Positions 7,785 to 16,039 of a stretch of DNA of 52,524 nt are shown here, piece after piece (the first letter of the stretch is position 1; each line of letters starts with the position of its first letter). The notes below the pieces were generated by a model that made no database searches, was not told the DNA's origin, and saw only the letters and a program-made list of their open reading frames with translations. Location: the NCBI GenBank assembly GCA_052035915.1, contig JBPOHE010000030.1:1-52524 (forward strand), written 5' to 3'. Position numbers and translations under genes: made by a program. This DNA is from JBPOHE01 sp052035915 (GTDB taxonomy: Bacteria > Pseudomonadota > Gammaproteobacteria > Chromatiales > Chromatiaceae).

Positions 7785-8177
7785 ATGAACGCAGATACCC
7801 GCATTACCGCCACCATCCAGGCCTATTTCGCCGCTATCCGCGCCGGCGATCGGGCCGCCTGGCTGGCGACCTTCGCCTCCGACATCCAGGCCGAAGACCC
7901 GGCCGGTTCCCCGATCAAGCAAGGGCTGGCGGAAATGGGGGCCTTTTTCGACAGCGTTGGTGGCGCCCTCAAGGGCATGGACTTCCATCCCGTCGCCATC
8001 CACCCCTGTGGCCGGCGCGCCGCGGTCTTTTGGCAGGCGGTCTTGGAGGCCCACAACGGGCTGACCACCGCCTGCGACGGCATCGACTTCTTCGAGTTCG
8101 ACGGCGAGGGGAAAATCAGCCGAGTCACCGGCTTCTGGGACCCGGCGGCGGCCTTTGCCGCCCTCGGCCTGGGGTGA
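7785..8177 (+). CDS. NTF2/SnoaL-like fold protein
   Basis: 130 residues from the ATG at 7785 (GGAG seven bases upstream, better placed than the ATG at 7773). It begins ITATIQAYFAAIRAGDRAAW, the standard opening helices of SnoaL-like proteins, and continues with the cone-shaped strand pattern (DIQAEDPAGSPIKQG, DGIDFFEFDGEGKI). The family includes cyclases, isomerases and binding proteins, and no catalytic set can be named. It follows the dehydrogenase operon in the same direction but is separated by a repeat, so it may have its own promoter. Confidence 0.8.
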   Translation: MNADTRITATIQAYFAAIRAGDRAAWLATFASDIQAEDPAGSPIKQGLAEMGAFFDSVGGALKGMDFHPVAIHPCGRRAAVFWQAVLEAHNGLTTACDGIDFFEFDGEGKISRVTGFWDPAAAFAALGLG

Positions 8178-8250
8178 GATAAAGAGTCAGGGTCGGGGCG
8201 ACGGTTTCCGGGCGGCGATGAATCCCGCCCGGTGGGCGGAAGGCTTTGCC

Positions 8251-8652
8251 TCAGCTCCCCACGCCGAAGTCGCGCAAGGCGGTGCGGAAGGAATTGAAGG
8301 GACTGAGGATGGCATCGCCGAGGATGATGGCGTAGCCGAACCAGTCGAAAAAGGTAGGGGTCTGATTGAGCTTGAACACCAGATAGGCCATGAGCCCGGT
8401 GGCCACCACCACGGCCAGCACGGCGCTGATGTTGTCGAGCAGGAAGGTGCCCGCGCTGATATCGCCGGATTTGAAGAACTCGACGAACAGCACCACCACC
8501 CCGAGTCCGATGAAGACATAGCCGGTGACGCCGTCCATGCGGGCGCCGGTATAGTGAACCACCACTAGATAGGCGACCAGGAGCAGGGTCCAAGGGAACT
8601 TGCTCAACAGAGACAGGATGCCTCCGCTTTCGACGTTGGTATTGTTACCCAC
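8251..8652 (-). CDS. Small multi-pass membrane protein, unknown function
   Basis: 133 residues starting at a GTG (8652-8650) with GGAGGA six bases upstream. Four hydrophobic segments are visible: LLLVAYLVVVHYTG, YVFIGLGVVVLFVEFF, ISAVLAVVVATGLMAYLVF and FFDWFGYAIILGDAIL. There are no cysteines and no motif I recognise. It is convergent with the NTF2-fold gene and divergent from the metallopeptidase. The function is unknown. Confidence 0.7.
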   Translation of the reverse strand: MGNNTNVESGGILSLLSKFPWTLLLVAYLVVVHYTGARMDGVTGYVFIGLGVVVLFVEFFKSGDISAGTFLLDNISAVLAVVVATGLMAYLVFKLNQTPTFFDWFGYAIILGDAILSPFNSFRTALRDFGVGS

Positions 8653-8721
8653 AGTGATCCTCCAGGGTTGTTGAAAGTTGAACCCCTGATTATGCGCTAG
8701 AGTGCTAGGGTACGGCAGTAG

Positions 8722-8897
8722 CGGAAATCATTTCGTCCAAGGGCAGCGACAGCAGAGTAGGTCGGCAATCCTTTGCCGACACTCCCTGAATCGGCATCAA
8801 ATGGCGGCAAAGGGTTGCCGCCCTACGAGCTGAAGGGGGCGAGGGGACTGAATGATTCCGCGGAATTCATTTCCTCCAAGGGCAGCGATAACAAGAG
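8722..8897 (+). repeat. Imperfect direct repeat flanking a palindromic repeat copy
   Basis: The stretch at 8722-8757 (CGGAAATCATTTCGTCCAAG, then GGCAGCGA) is repeated with a few changes at 8861-8897 (CGGAATTCATTTCCTCCAAG, then GGCAGCGA). The downstream copy ends within the leader of the metallopeptidase gene. The GTAGGTCGGCA element at 8757-8826 lies between the two copies. Confidence 0.75.
8757..8826 (+). repeat. GTAGGTCGGCA palindromic repeat, copy 2
   Basis: A 70-bp element starting GTAGGTCGGCAATCC and ending GGGTTGCCGCCCTAC, closely matching the copy at 7655-7721 in the same orientation. The variable part is the middle, between TGCCGAC and AATGGCGGCAAAGG. Confidence 0.85.
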
Positions 8898-8904
8898 GTA
8901 GAGC

Positions 8905-9786
8905 ATGCGTTGGGAAAACGGCAGGCGTAGCGACAATGTCGAGGATAGGCGGGACGAGGATGGCGGCTCCCGGGGTTTTGGTCTGCCCATCCGCATTGGC
9001 GGCGGAGGGATCAAGGGCGGTATCGGGGTGGTGCTGGTGATGTTGGCGGCGATGTATTTCGGCGTCGATCCCAGCGTTTTTCTCGGTGGCGGGGCCGTCT
9101 CACCACCGCGACCGGCCCAACATCAGCCTCGTTCGGCGTCGGAGGAACAACTCAAGGACTTCGTTTCCGTGGTGCTGGCCGATACCGAGGACACTTGGCA
9201 TACCCTGTTCCGTTCCCAGGGAAAGAGCTATCGGGAGCCCAAGCTGGTGCTTTTCAGCGGCGCGGTGCGTTCGGCCTGCGGCTTCGCCCAGTCCGCCATG
9301 GGACCCTTCTACTGTCCCGCCGACCACAAGGTCTATATCGACCTCAGTTTCTATCGCGACCTCAAACAGCGTTTCGGCGCCCCGGGGGATTTCGCCCAGG
9401 CCTATGTCATTGCCCACGAGATCGGCCACCATGTGCAGACCCTGCTCGGGATCTCGGAGCAGGTGCAAACCGCCCGGACCAAGATGAACGCCACCCAGGC
9501 CAACGCCCTCTCGGTGCGTCAGGAACTCCAGGCGGACTGTCTGGCTGGTGTTTGGGCCCATCACGCCGACAAGTCACGACGGATCTTGGAAGCGGGCGAT
9601 GTGGAAGAGGCGATGACCGCCGCCGCGGCCATCGGCGACGATCGACTGCAAAAGCGATCCCAGGGCTATGTGACGCCCGACAGTTTTACCCACGGCAGCT
9701 CGGCCCAGAGGGTGAGCTGGTTCAAGCGCGGGTTGCAAGAAGGAAGCCTGAAGTCCTGCGATACCTTTGCCGCAGCCCGGCTCTGA
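8905..9786 (+). CDS. ypfJ: YpfJ-family neutral zinc metallopeptidase
   Basis: 293 residues. The N-terminal 45 residues are hydrophilic and Gly/Arg/Asp-rich (MRWENGRRSDNVEDRR), then one membrane segment (GGIGVVLVMLAAMYFG) anchors the protein. The rest is the family catalytic domain with VIAHEIGHHVQ as the HExxH zinc motif, preceded by FYCPADHKVYIDLSFY and followed by ELQADCLAGVWAHH, whose Glu is the likely third ligand. Length and order match E. coli YpfJ. Family members are envelope or periplasmic proteins of unclear substrate. GAGG lies just before the ATG. It is monocistronic. Confidence 0.9.
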   Translation: MRWENGRRSDNVEDRRDEDGGSRGFGLPIRIGGGGIKGGIGVVLVMLAAMYFGVDPSVFLGGGAVSPPRPAQHQPRSASEEQLKDFVSVVLADTEDTWHTLFRSQGKSYREPKLVLFSGAVRSACGFAQSAMGPFYCPADHKVYIDLSFYRDLKQRFGAPGDFAQAYVIAHEIGHHVQTLLGISEQVQTARTKMNATQANALSVRQELQADCLAGVWAHHADKSRRILEAGDVEEAMTAAAAIGDDRLQKRSQGYVTPDSFTHGSSAQRVSWFKRGLQEGSLKSCDTFAAARL

Positions 9787-9822
9787 TTCTGACTGATCCG
9801 GCGATCACCAGGTTGTCGTGAT

Positions 9823-10956
9823 TCAGCCATCCCCGAGACAGGTGCCCACCCGACGGGCGCTCTGGATCCAGGGATGATCCTGGGGCACCAGCTTCTTGGC
9901 CCCCGCCACCTGTTCCAGGGGGACGGCTTCGGTGCTCTCGCCCCGGGCCGCGACCATCACCCCGCTGCCTCCCTGTTGGATCAGATCGGCGCAGGCGCTG
10001 CCGAGGCGGGTAGCGAGCAGCCGGTCCGCGGCTGAGGGGGTGCCGCCCCGTTGCAGGTAGCCGAGGATGGTGAGTCGGCTTTCCAGGGCGGTTTTCTGTT
10101 CAAGCTGCTGGGCCAGACGCTGGGTATGGCCGAAATGCTCCGCCTCGATGCGGAGCCGGGTTTCCTTGGCGACTCTCAGGGCCTTTTTGTCCCGCTGTTG
10201 CTCCGCTTCCAGCCGTTGAAATTCCACCGCCTGCCGTGCCTCGGCCTCGGCCACCGACATGGCCCCCTCGGCGATCGCCACGATGCTGAAGTTTTTCCCT
10301 ACCTTGACCCGCTCCAGGATGGCGTCGGCGATGCAGTCCACGTCATAGGGGATCTCGGGGATCAAAATGACATCCGCCCCGCCGGCGATGCCCGCCCCCA
10401 GGGCCAACCAGCCGGCGCGATGGCCCATGATCTCGACCACGACGATGCGATGATGGCTGTGGGCGGTGCTGTGCAGGCGGTCGATGGCCTCGGTGGCGAT
10501 CCCCAGGGCGGTATCGAAGCCGAAGGTCGTATCCGTGTACGCCACATCGTTGTCGATGGTCTTGGGCAGGGTCAGCACCCGCAACCCCTTTTGTTGCAAC
10601 ACCAGGGCGTTCTTCTGGGTACCGCCGCCGCCGAGACAGACCAGGGCATCGAGTCCATGCGCCCGATAGTTGGCGAGGATGACCTCGGTCATATCCTGCG
10701 GACGCCCGTCCACCAGCATCCTGTCGGGTTTGTCGCGGGCGGTACCCAGTATGGTGCCGCCCTTGGTGAGAATGCCGGAGAGGGCCTCGCCTTCGAGGGA
10801 CAGGCTGCGATTTTCCGCCAGACCGCGGAAACCGTCGCGAAAGCCGGTAACCCGCATGCCGTAGCTGTTCCGTGCCGCCTTGCCGACGCCGCGGATGGCG
10901 GCATTCAAACCCGGACTATCGCCGCCTGAGGTGAGGATGCCGATGTGCATGACCAT
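9823..10956 (-). CDS. pfkA: 6-phosphofructokinase
   Basis: 377 residues from the ATG at 10956, which has GGAGA five bases upstream; longer upstream frames add only low-complexity residues. It catalyses phosphorylation of fructose 6-phosphate in glycolysis. Motifs: GILTSGGDSPGLNAAIRG at the N-terminus, LVCLGGGGTQKNAL at the phosphoryl-donor site, PKTIDNDVAYTDTTFGFDTA at the catalytic TIDND loop, and EIMGHRAGWLAL for substrate binding. The donor-site signature is mixed: Gly where ATP enzymes have Gly in GGDG, but Lys in PKTIDND as in pyrophosphate enzymes, and the usual Asp of GGD is Gly. The phosphoryl donor therefore cannot be settled from the motif alone. Confidence 0.9.
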   Translation of the reverse strand: MVMHIGILTSGGDSPGLNAAIRGVGKAARNSYGMRVTGFRDGFRGLAENRSLSLEGEALSGILTKGGTILGTARDKPDRMLVDGRPQDMTEVILANYRAHGLDALVCLGGGGTQKNALVLQQKGLRVLTLPKTIDNDVAYTDTTFGFDTALGIATEAIDRLHSTAHSHHRIVVVEIMGHRAGWLALGAGIAGGADVILIPEIPYDVDCIADAILERVKVGKNFSIVAIAEGAMSVAEAEARQAVEFQRLEAEQQRDKKALRVAKETRLRIEAEHFGHTQRLAQQLEQKTALESRLTILGYLQRGGTPSAADRLLATRLGSACADLIQQGGSGVMVAARGESTEAVPLEQVAGAKKLVPQDHPWIQSARRVGTCLGDG

Positions 10957-11073
10957 GGTGTCTCCGTCTCTGTTTCGGGGTACTCGGGCCGCTGGCCCGG
11001 CCAGGGGAGACATTGTCGGGAGGCCGGGCCGGTACCGCAATGATGGGCCGCAAGCCCGGGGCGGTGCCGGGTT

Positions 11074-14000
11074 TCAAGAGGACGGACGGCGACCCTTGAG
11101 GCCACGCAAGGTTTGCAGGGCCTTGTCGTACTCGAAATGCTCGATCTCCCGTTTCAGCCGGCCCGCCCGGGTACCCAGGGTCTTCTCCAAGAGGGGACTG
11201 ACTTCCAGCCAAAGTTGGTTGGCCTGGGTATCGTCCTGCGCCAACAAGGCTTCCAGCCTGGCCAGCAGCTCCTGGGTCTGTTTCCAATCGACTTCCTGGG
11301 CCGGCGTGGGGCTGGTCTGGGTGATGACGGCCCGCTGCTGGTGGATGGCCGCCAACAGGGGCGTCAGTGTCCCTTCGAGGGCCTGTAGACAGAGTTCGAT
11401 GTCCGCCGCCGAACGTCTTTCCCGCAGGGCCAGCTCGAATTCCAGTGCCCGCTGGCTCAGGGTCTTGGCTCCCAGGGTGGCCGCTACCCCCTTGAGGGTA
11501 TGGGCCAGGCGCTGGGTCTCGGCCGATTCCCCGGCGGTCAGACTGGCGCGTAGCCGGACCATGTCCTCGCCGTGGCTCTGGGCGAAGAGATCCAGCAGGC
11601 GCAGATAGCTGCCGAGCTTGCCGCGCACGGCCCTGAGTCCGGCCTCCAGATCCAGGCCCACCAGGCTGGTGAGATCCGCCGGGCTCGTTGTGGGTTTTTT
11701 CGGGGCGGGGAGGGTGCCGGCCTTGGTGCGACTCCTGGTCGGGGAAAGATCCGCCAGGGGCAACCAGCGCAGGAGGCAGGCGTACAGGCGTTCGGGCTCC
11801 ACGGGTTTGCCCACGTGGTCGTTCATGCCGGCTTCCAGACAGTGGCGCCGGTCTTCCTCAAAGGCCCCGGCGGTCATGGCCAGGATCGGGATCTTTTTGC
11901 CCTTGCCGGGCAGGGCGCGGATCTCCCGGGTCGCCGTCAGGCCGTCCTTGACGGGCATCTGCACATCCATGAGCACCAGGGCATAGTCGGTGTTGGCCAT
12001 CAGGTCGGTGGCGATCTGGCCGTTCTCCGCCACATCCACCTCCAGACCCACCTCTTGGAGCAGTTCCTGGGCCACCATCTGATTGGCGCTGTCATCTTCG
12101 ACCACCAGCACCCGCAGCCCTCGGGCTCGTTCCGCCAAGAGTTGCTCGGGGTTTGGTGAGGCTGCCGGTTTCTCGGTCTCCTCTTCCCAGTCGAGCGCCT
12201 TGTGGAACCAGGCCGTTACCCAGAAGGTACTGCCGATCCCGGGCTCGCTCTCCACACCCATGGTTCCCCCCATCATGGTCGCCAGCCGCTGGCTGATCGC
12301 CAGCCCCAGGCCAGTCCCGCCGTACTTGCGGGTGGTGGAGTCGTCCGCCTGGGTAAAACTGTGGAACAGGCGCGCCTGTTGTTCGGCGGAGATACCGATT
12401 CCCTGGTCCTCCACCTCGATGCGGACCAGCACCTTGTCGCCAGAAGTTTGCGGACACTTGGCCCGCAACCAGATCCCGCCCTGGTCGGTGAATTTGACCG
12501 CATTGCTGAGAAAATTGAGCAGGATCTGCTCCAACCGCAGGGGATCGCCGCGCATTGTGGCGGGAATGGCCGGGTCCAGCTCCCGTTGTAGCCGCAGGCC
12601 CTTGGCCCGAGCCCGTTCCACCAAGAGGCCGAGGCTGTGATCGAGCACCTGGGCGAGTCTGAACTCGGTCTCTTCCAGGGTCAGTCGGCCGGCCTCGATC
12701 TTGGACAGATCCAGGATATTGTTGATGATCCCCATCAGATGCTGGGCGGCATCGTCGATGCGCAGGAGCTGTTCGAGGGGTTTGGGTTCCCTGATCTCTT
12801 TCTGCAGCAGATGGGTGAGGCCGATGACAACATTCATCGGTGTGCGGATCTCATGACTCATGTTGGCCAGGAAGTGGCTTTTGGCCCGGTTCGCCGCCTC
12901 CGCCGCTTCCTTGGCTTCCGCCAGTTCGGTGGTCCGCTGTTGCACCAGTTCTTCCAGATGATGGCGATGTTGCTCCAGTTCGGACTGGATGCGTTTGTGT
13001 TCGGTGATGTCTTCCTTGATGGCGAGATAATGGGTGATGCGTCCGTCGGATTGACGCACCGGGGAGATCAGCGCGGACTCGATGTATTCGCCGCCATCCT
13101 TGCGGCGATTGACGAATTCCCCTCTCCAGACCTCGCCCGCTAGCAACCGGCTCCAGAGATCGGCATAGGTCTCCTGCGGCGTGCGTCCGGTTTGCAGGAC
13201 ATTCGGGTTCTGTCCCAGTACCTCGGCGCGGCTGTAGCCGGTCGCCTTGATGAAGGTCTCGTTGACATACTGAATGTTGGCCTGGAGATCCGTGATGACG
13301 ATGGATTGGGGGCTTTGCTCCACCGCCAGGGAGAGTTTGCGCAGGGTGTCCTCGCTCTCCTTGCGATCGGTGATGTCCTGAATGGTGCCCATGAGGTAGT
13401 CGATACGACCATCGCTGTAATGGGGAAAGCCGCGCAGTTCCACCCAGAGTTCCCGACCGCCGCTGGAACGGAGTTCGGTTTGCAGGATGAAGGGTTCGCC
13501 ACTGTTCAGGGTGTGGGTCAGGTGCTCTACCACCCGTTCCCGGGAGCCAGGCGGGTAGAAATCCAGGGCGGTCTCCAGATCCGGCTGGTAGTCCAGGGGC
13601 ATCTCGACCATGGCATAGACGCCCTCGGTCCACATCAGGCGGTTGTGCAGCGGGTCGGCCCGCCAACCGCCCATGCGACCGATCTTCTGACTCTCCTTGA
13701 GGAAAAACTCGCTTTCCAGCCGCGCCGCTTCCATGCGCTTGCGCTCGCTCATGTCGACATGGGTGCCGATCAGTCGACGCGGGCTCAGGAGGTTGCCGTC
13801 GGTATCCACGGCCAGCCGGGCCCGGGCCAGGATATCCACCCAGTGGCCGTCCTTGTGCCGCATACGGAACTCGGCCTCGAACCTGTCCGTCCGGCCTTCG
13901 ATATAGTCCTTCGCCCGTCGCACCACGGCCTCCCGGGCCGCCGGCTCGACCAGCCGCGACCAGGTATCCAGCGTGGCTTCGAGTTCGCCCTCGGCATAGC

Positions 14001-15678
14001 CCAGCATGGTCATCCAGCGCGGGGAGTAATAGACCTCGTCGGTCTCCAGGTTCCAATCCCAGAGACCATCGTTGGCCCCTTGCAGGGCCTGGCCGAGACG
14101 TTCCCGACTCAGCCTCAGTTCATCCTCGATGCGCTTGCGTCCGGTGATGTCGAGGGCGGTGGCGATGACCACATCGCGACCGAAATAGGTACCCCTGTTG
14201 AGCCAGACGTCCTTGGGGAAACAGTCGCCGTTCTTGCGCCGGCCCCAGAACTCGAAGTGTTGTGGTTGCCCGGCCAGGGCCAGTCGAAACTGCTCGCCGA
14301 CCCTGTCGAGATCGTTTCTGCCCGGGGCGGCGACACAGTCGGGCTTCCGGCCGATCAGTTCCCCACGCTCATAGCCGTACATGAATTCCGCCCCCCGATT
14401 GATGTCCAGGAAGCGCTGGTCCTGATCCTGGATGTAGATGGCCTCGGTGACGTTTTCGAACAGGCCGCGATAACTGGCCTCGCTTTCCCGTAGAGCGGTC
14501 TCGGCCTGTTTGCGGGCGGTGAGGTCGATGAAGGTGGCGAGAAAGCTGTCGCCGAGGACGATGCCGGAGATCTCGACGTTATGGACCCGGCCATCCTTGG
14601 CGGTCACGAGGTATTCGATCGCCTCGATATCGCCGCCGAGTTGTGTCGCCCGTTCCACCGACTCCTCCCAGGTGGCGATCACCAGGCGGCGGTAGGATTC
14701 ATCCGGATAAGCCAGCCGCCACCAATCATCCAGGGTGGAGAGATCGGCCATGGTATAACCGAAGACCTGCTCGAAGCGCTGGTTCCAAAACAGCAGCCGG
14801 CCATTCAGGGCGACGTGACAGAGGGGGAGGGGGGTCAACTCCAGCATTTTGCGGAATCTGGCCTGACTTTCCCGCAGGGCCTCCTCGGTTCGCCTGCGCT
14901 CGGTGATGTCGCGACAGATGAGGGTAAAGCCCTCGAGCCACTGATTGGCGTTCACAACCGGGGCGACATGGGCGCTGTACCAGCGTTCCTGGCCCCCTAT
15001 CGGGAGCACATAATCGAAGGAAAGGATCTCGCCGTTCCGCTCCACCTGATCCAGGACCTCCCGCAACCGAGCCAGGAACATTTCCGGAAAGCCGACCTCA
15101 TGGACCCCCTTGCCCAGAAACAGCCTTGGGGGCACGAACAAGGCCTCGGGACAGGGGGCATGCCAGTCGGTGAAACGGCGTTCCCGGTCCAGGCGGAAGA
15201 TCAGATCCGGGATGGAATCCACCAGGGAGCGCAGCTTGGCCTCGCTACTCTGTAATGACAACTCGGCGGTCTTGCGTGCCGAGATATCCGTCATGGTGCC
15301 GGCCATGCGTAGCGGCTGACCCTCCGGGGTGGCCTCGACCGTGCTACCGCGCTCCGCCACCCAGAGCCAGTCCCCGCGGCCATGACGAATACGATATTCG
15401 ATCTCCGTCGGCGGGCATTGGGGAGCCGAACCGGCCTCGATCTCCCGCAATACCCTGGGCTGGTCCTCGGGATGGATGAGGCCGATATACCCGGCGAAGG
15501 TATCGGGCATCTGTTCCGGATGGTAGCCCAGGAGTCGACACAGGCCCGGGCTCCAGTACGCCGAGTCGGCGCTGACATCGTACTCCCAGTACCCCATCCC
15601 AGCCGCTTCCAACACGCTCAGAAGACGATCGACCAGGGGCGTTCTGGCGTCCGAATCAAGCTCGACGATAGGGTTCAT
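11074..15678 (-). CDS. Hybrid sensor histidine kinase with about seven PAS domains, receiver and HPt
   Basis: 1534 residues from the ATG at 15678, which has GGAGGG upstream. There is no obvious membrane segment, so it is probably cytoplasmic. Seven consecutive PAS/PAC units occupy about residues 10-895, each ending in a DIT/DMS-x-RK-type linker. A coiled linker leads to HisKA (NMSHEIRTPMN, His near 940), HATPase (NAVKFTDQGG, GTGLGLAIS), a receiver (LVLMDVQMPVKDG, Asp near 1240) and a C-terminal HPt (RLAHTLKGVAATLG, His near 1392). All His-Asp-His relay parts are therefore in one chain, and the final acceptor is elsewhere. The kinase core closely resembles the one at 16040, so the two are paralogues. 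The signals sensed are unknown. Confidence 0.92.
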   Translation of the reverse strand: MNPIVELDSDARTPLVDRLLSVLEAAGMGYWEYDVSADSAYWSPGLCRLLGYHPEQMPDTFAGYIGLIHPEDQPRVLREIEAGSAPQCPPTEIEYRIRHGRGDWLWVAERGSTVEATPEGQPLRMAGTMTDISARKTAELSLQSSEAKLRSLVDSIPDLIFRLDRERRFTDWHAPCPEALFVPPRLFLGKGVHEVGFPEMFLARLREVLDQVERNGEILSFDYVLPIGGQERWYSAHVAPVVNANQWLEGFTLICRDITERRRTEEALRESQARFRKMLELTPLPLCHVALNGRLLFWNQRFEQVFGYTMADLSTLDDWWRLAYPDESYRRLVIATWEESVERATQLGGDIEAIEYLVTAKDGRVHNVEISGIVLGDSFLATFIDLTARKQAETALRESEASYRGLFENVTEAIYIQDQDQRFLDINRGAEFMYGYERGELIGRKPDCVAAPGRNDLDRVGEQFRLALAGQPQHFEFWGRRKNGDCFPKDVWLNRGTYFGRDVVIATALDITGRKRIEDELRLSRERLGQALQGANDGLWDWNLETDEVYYSPRWMTMLGYAEGELEATLDTWSRLVEPAAREAVVRRAKDYIEGRTDRFEAEFRMRHKDGHWVDILARARLAVDTDGNLLSPRRLIGTHVDMSERKRMEAARLESEFFLKESQKIGRMGGWRADPLHNRLMWTEGVYAMVEMPLDYQPDLETALDFYPPGSRERVVEHLTHTLNSGEPFILQTELRSSGGRELWVELRGFPHYSDGRIDYLMGTIQDITDRKESEDTLRKLSLAVEQSPQSIVITDLQANIQYVNETFIKATGYSRAEVLGQNPNVLQTGRTPQETYADLWSRLLAGEVWRGEFVNRRKDGGEYIESALISPVRQSDGRITHYLAIKEDITEHKRIQSELEQHRHHLEELVQQRTTELAEAKEAAEAANRAKSHFLANMSHEIRTPMNVVIGLTHLLQKEIREPKPLEQLLRIDDAAQHLMGIINNILDLSKIEAGRLTLEETEFRLAQVLDHSLGLLVERARAKGLRLQRELDPAIPATMRGDPLRLEQILLNFLSNAVKFTDQGGIWLRAKCPQTSGDKVLVRIEVEDQGIGISAEQQARLFHSFTQADDSTTRKYGGTGLGLAISQRLATMMGGTMGVESEPGIGSTFWVTAWFHKALDWEEETEKPAASPNPEQLLAERARGLRVLVVEDDSANQMVAQELLQEVGLEVDVAENGQIATDLMANTDYALVLMDVQMPVKDGLTATREIRALPGKGKKIPILAMTAGAFEEDRRHCLEAGMNDHVGKPVEPERLYACLLRWLPLADLSPTRSRTKAGTLPAPKKPTTSPADLTSLVGLDLEAGLRAVRGKLGSYLRLLDLFAQSHGEDMVRLRASLTAGESAETQRLAHTLKGVAATLGAKTLSQRALEFELALRERRSAADIELCLQALEGTLTPLLAAIHQQRAVITQTSPTPAQEVDWKQTQELLARLEALLAQDDTQANQLWLEVSPLLEKTLGTRAGRLKREIEHFEYDKALQTLRGLKGRRPSS

Positions 15679-15812
15679 GCTAGGCCCTCCGGTGTTGGCC
15701 AGCCGATGGAAAGCCGGGAACAAGGCCGAGCTGTCGGGGGGCGGGGCGTCCAGCCGGGCAATGGCCAAACATAACGGCCTGGCTGAATGGGTTTCATGAT
15801 TCCGAGCGCTCA

Positions 15813-15912
15813 GTTGTTCCGGGCATTGGCTGGAAATGGTGAGTTTTTGTTCTCTTTTCGAGAAAAATTGGGCATAAAAAACTGTTATTGTTCTCTAAAT
15901 GAGAACGGAAAA
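15813..15912 (+). repeat. Twin-palindrome intergenic repeat, family D, copy 3
   Basis: It starts GTTGTTCCGGGCATTGGCTG, then the first palindrome TTGTTCTCTTTTCGAGAAAA (right arm partly lost) and the second TTGTTCTCTAAATGAGAAC followed by GGAAAAGC. It lies in the 360-bp gap between the two hybrid kinase genes (15679-16039), which otherwise shows no coding sequence. Confidence 0.82.
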
Positions 15913-16039
15913 GCGCATCAAATCACCCAGGCCCGGAAGCGCCGACAGAAAAATGGGTCAGTCACATACGCGGAATCCGACGGCATTGTCCGTAGCGAGC
16001 CCGGCGGCGGCCAGAGCAGACGACTGGCGGGCACGGCGG

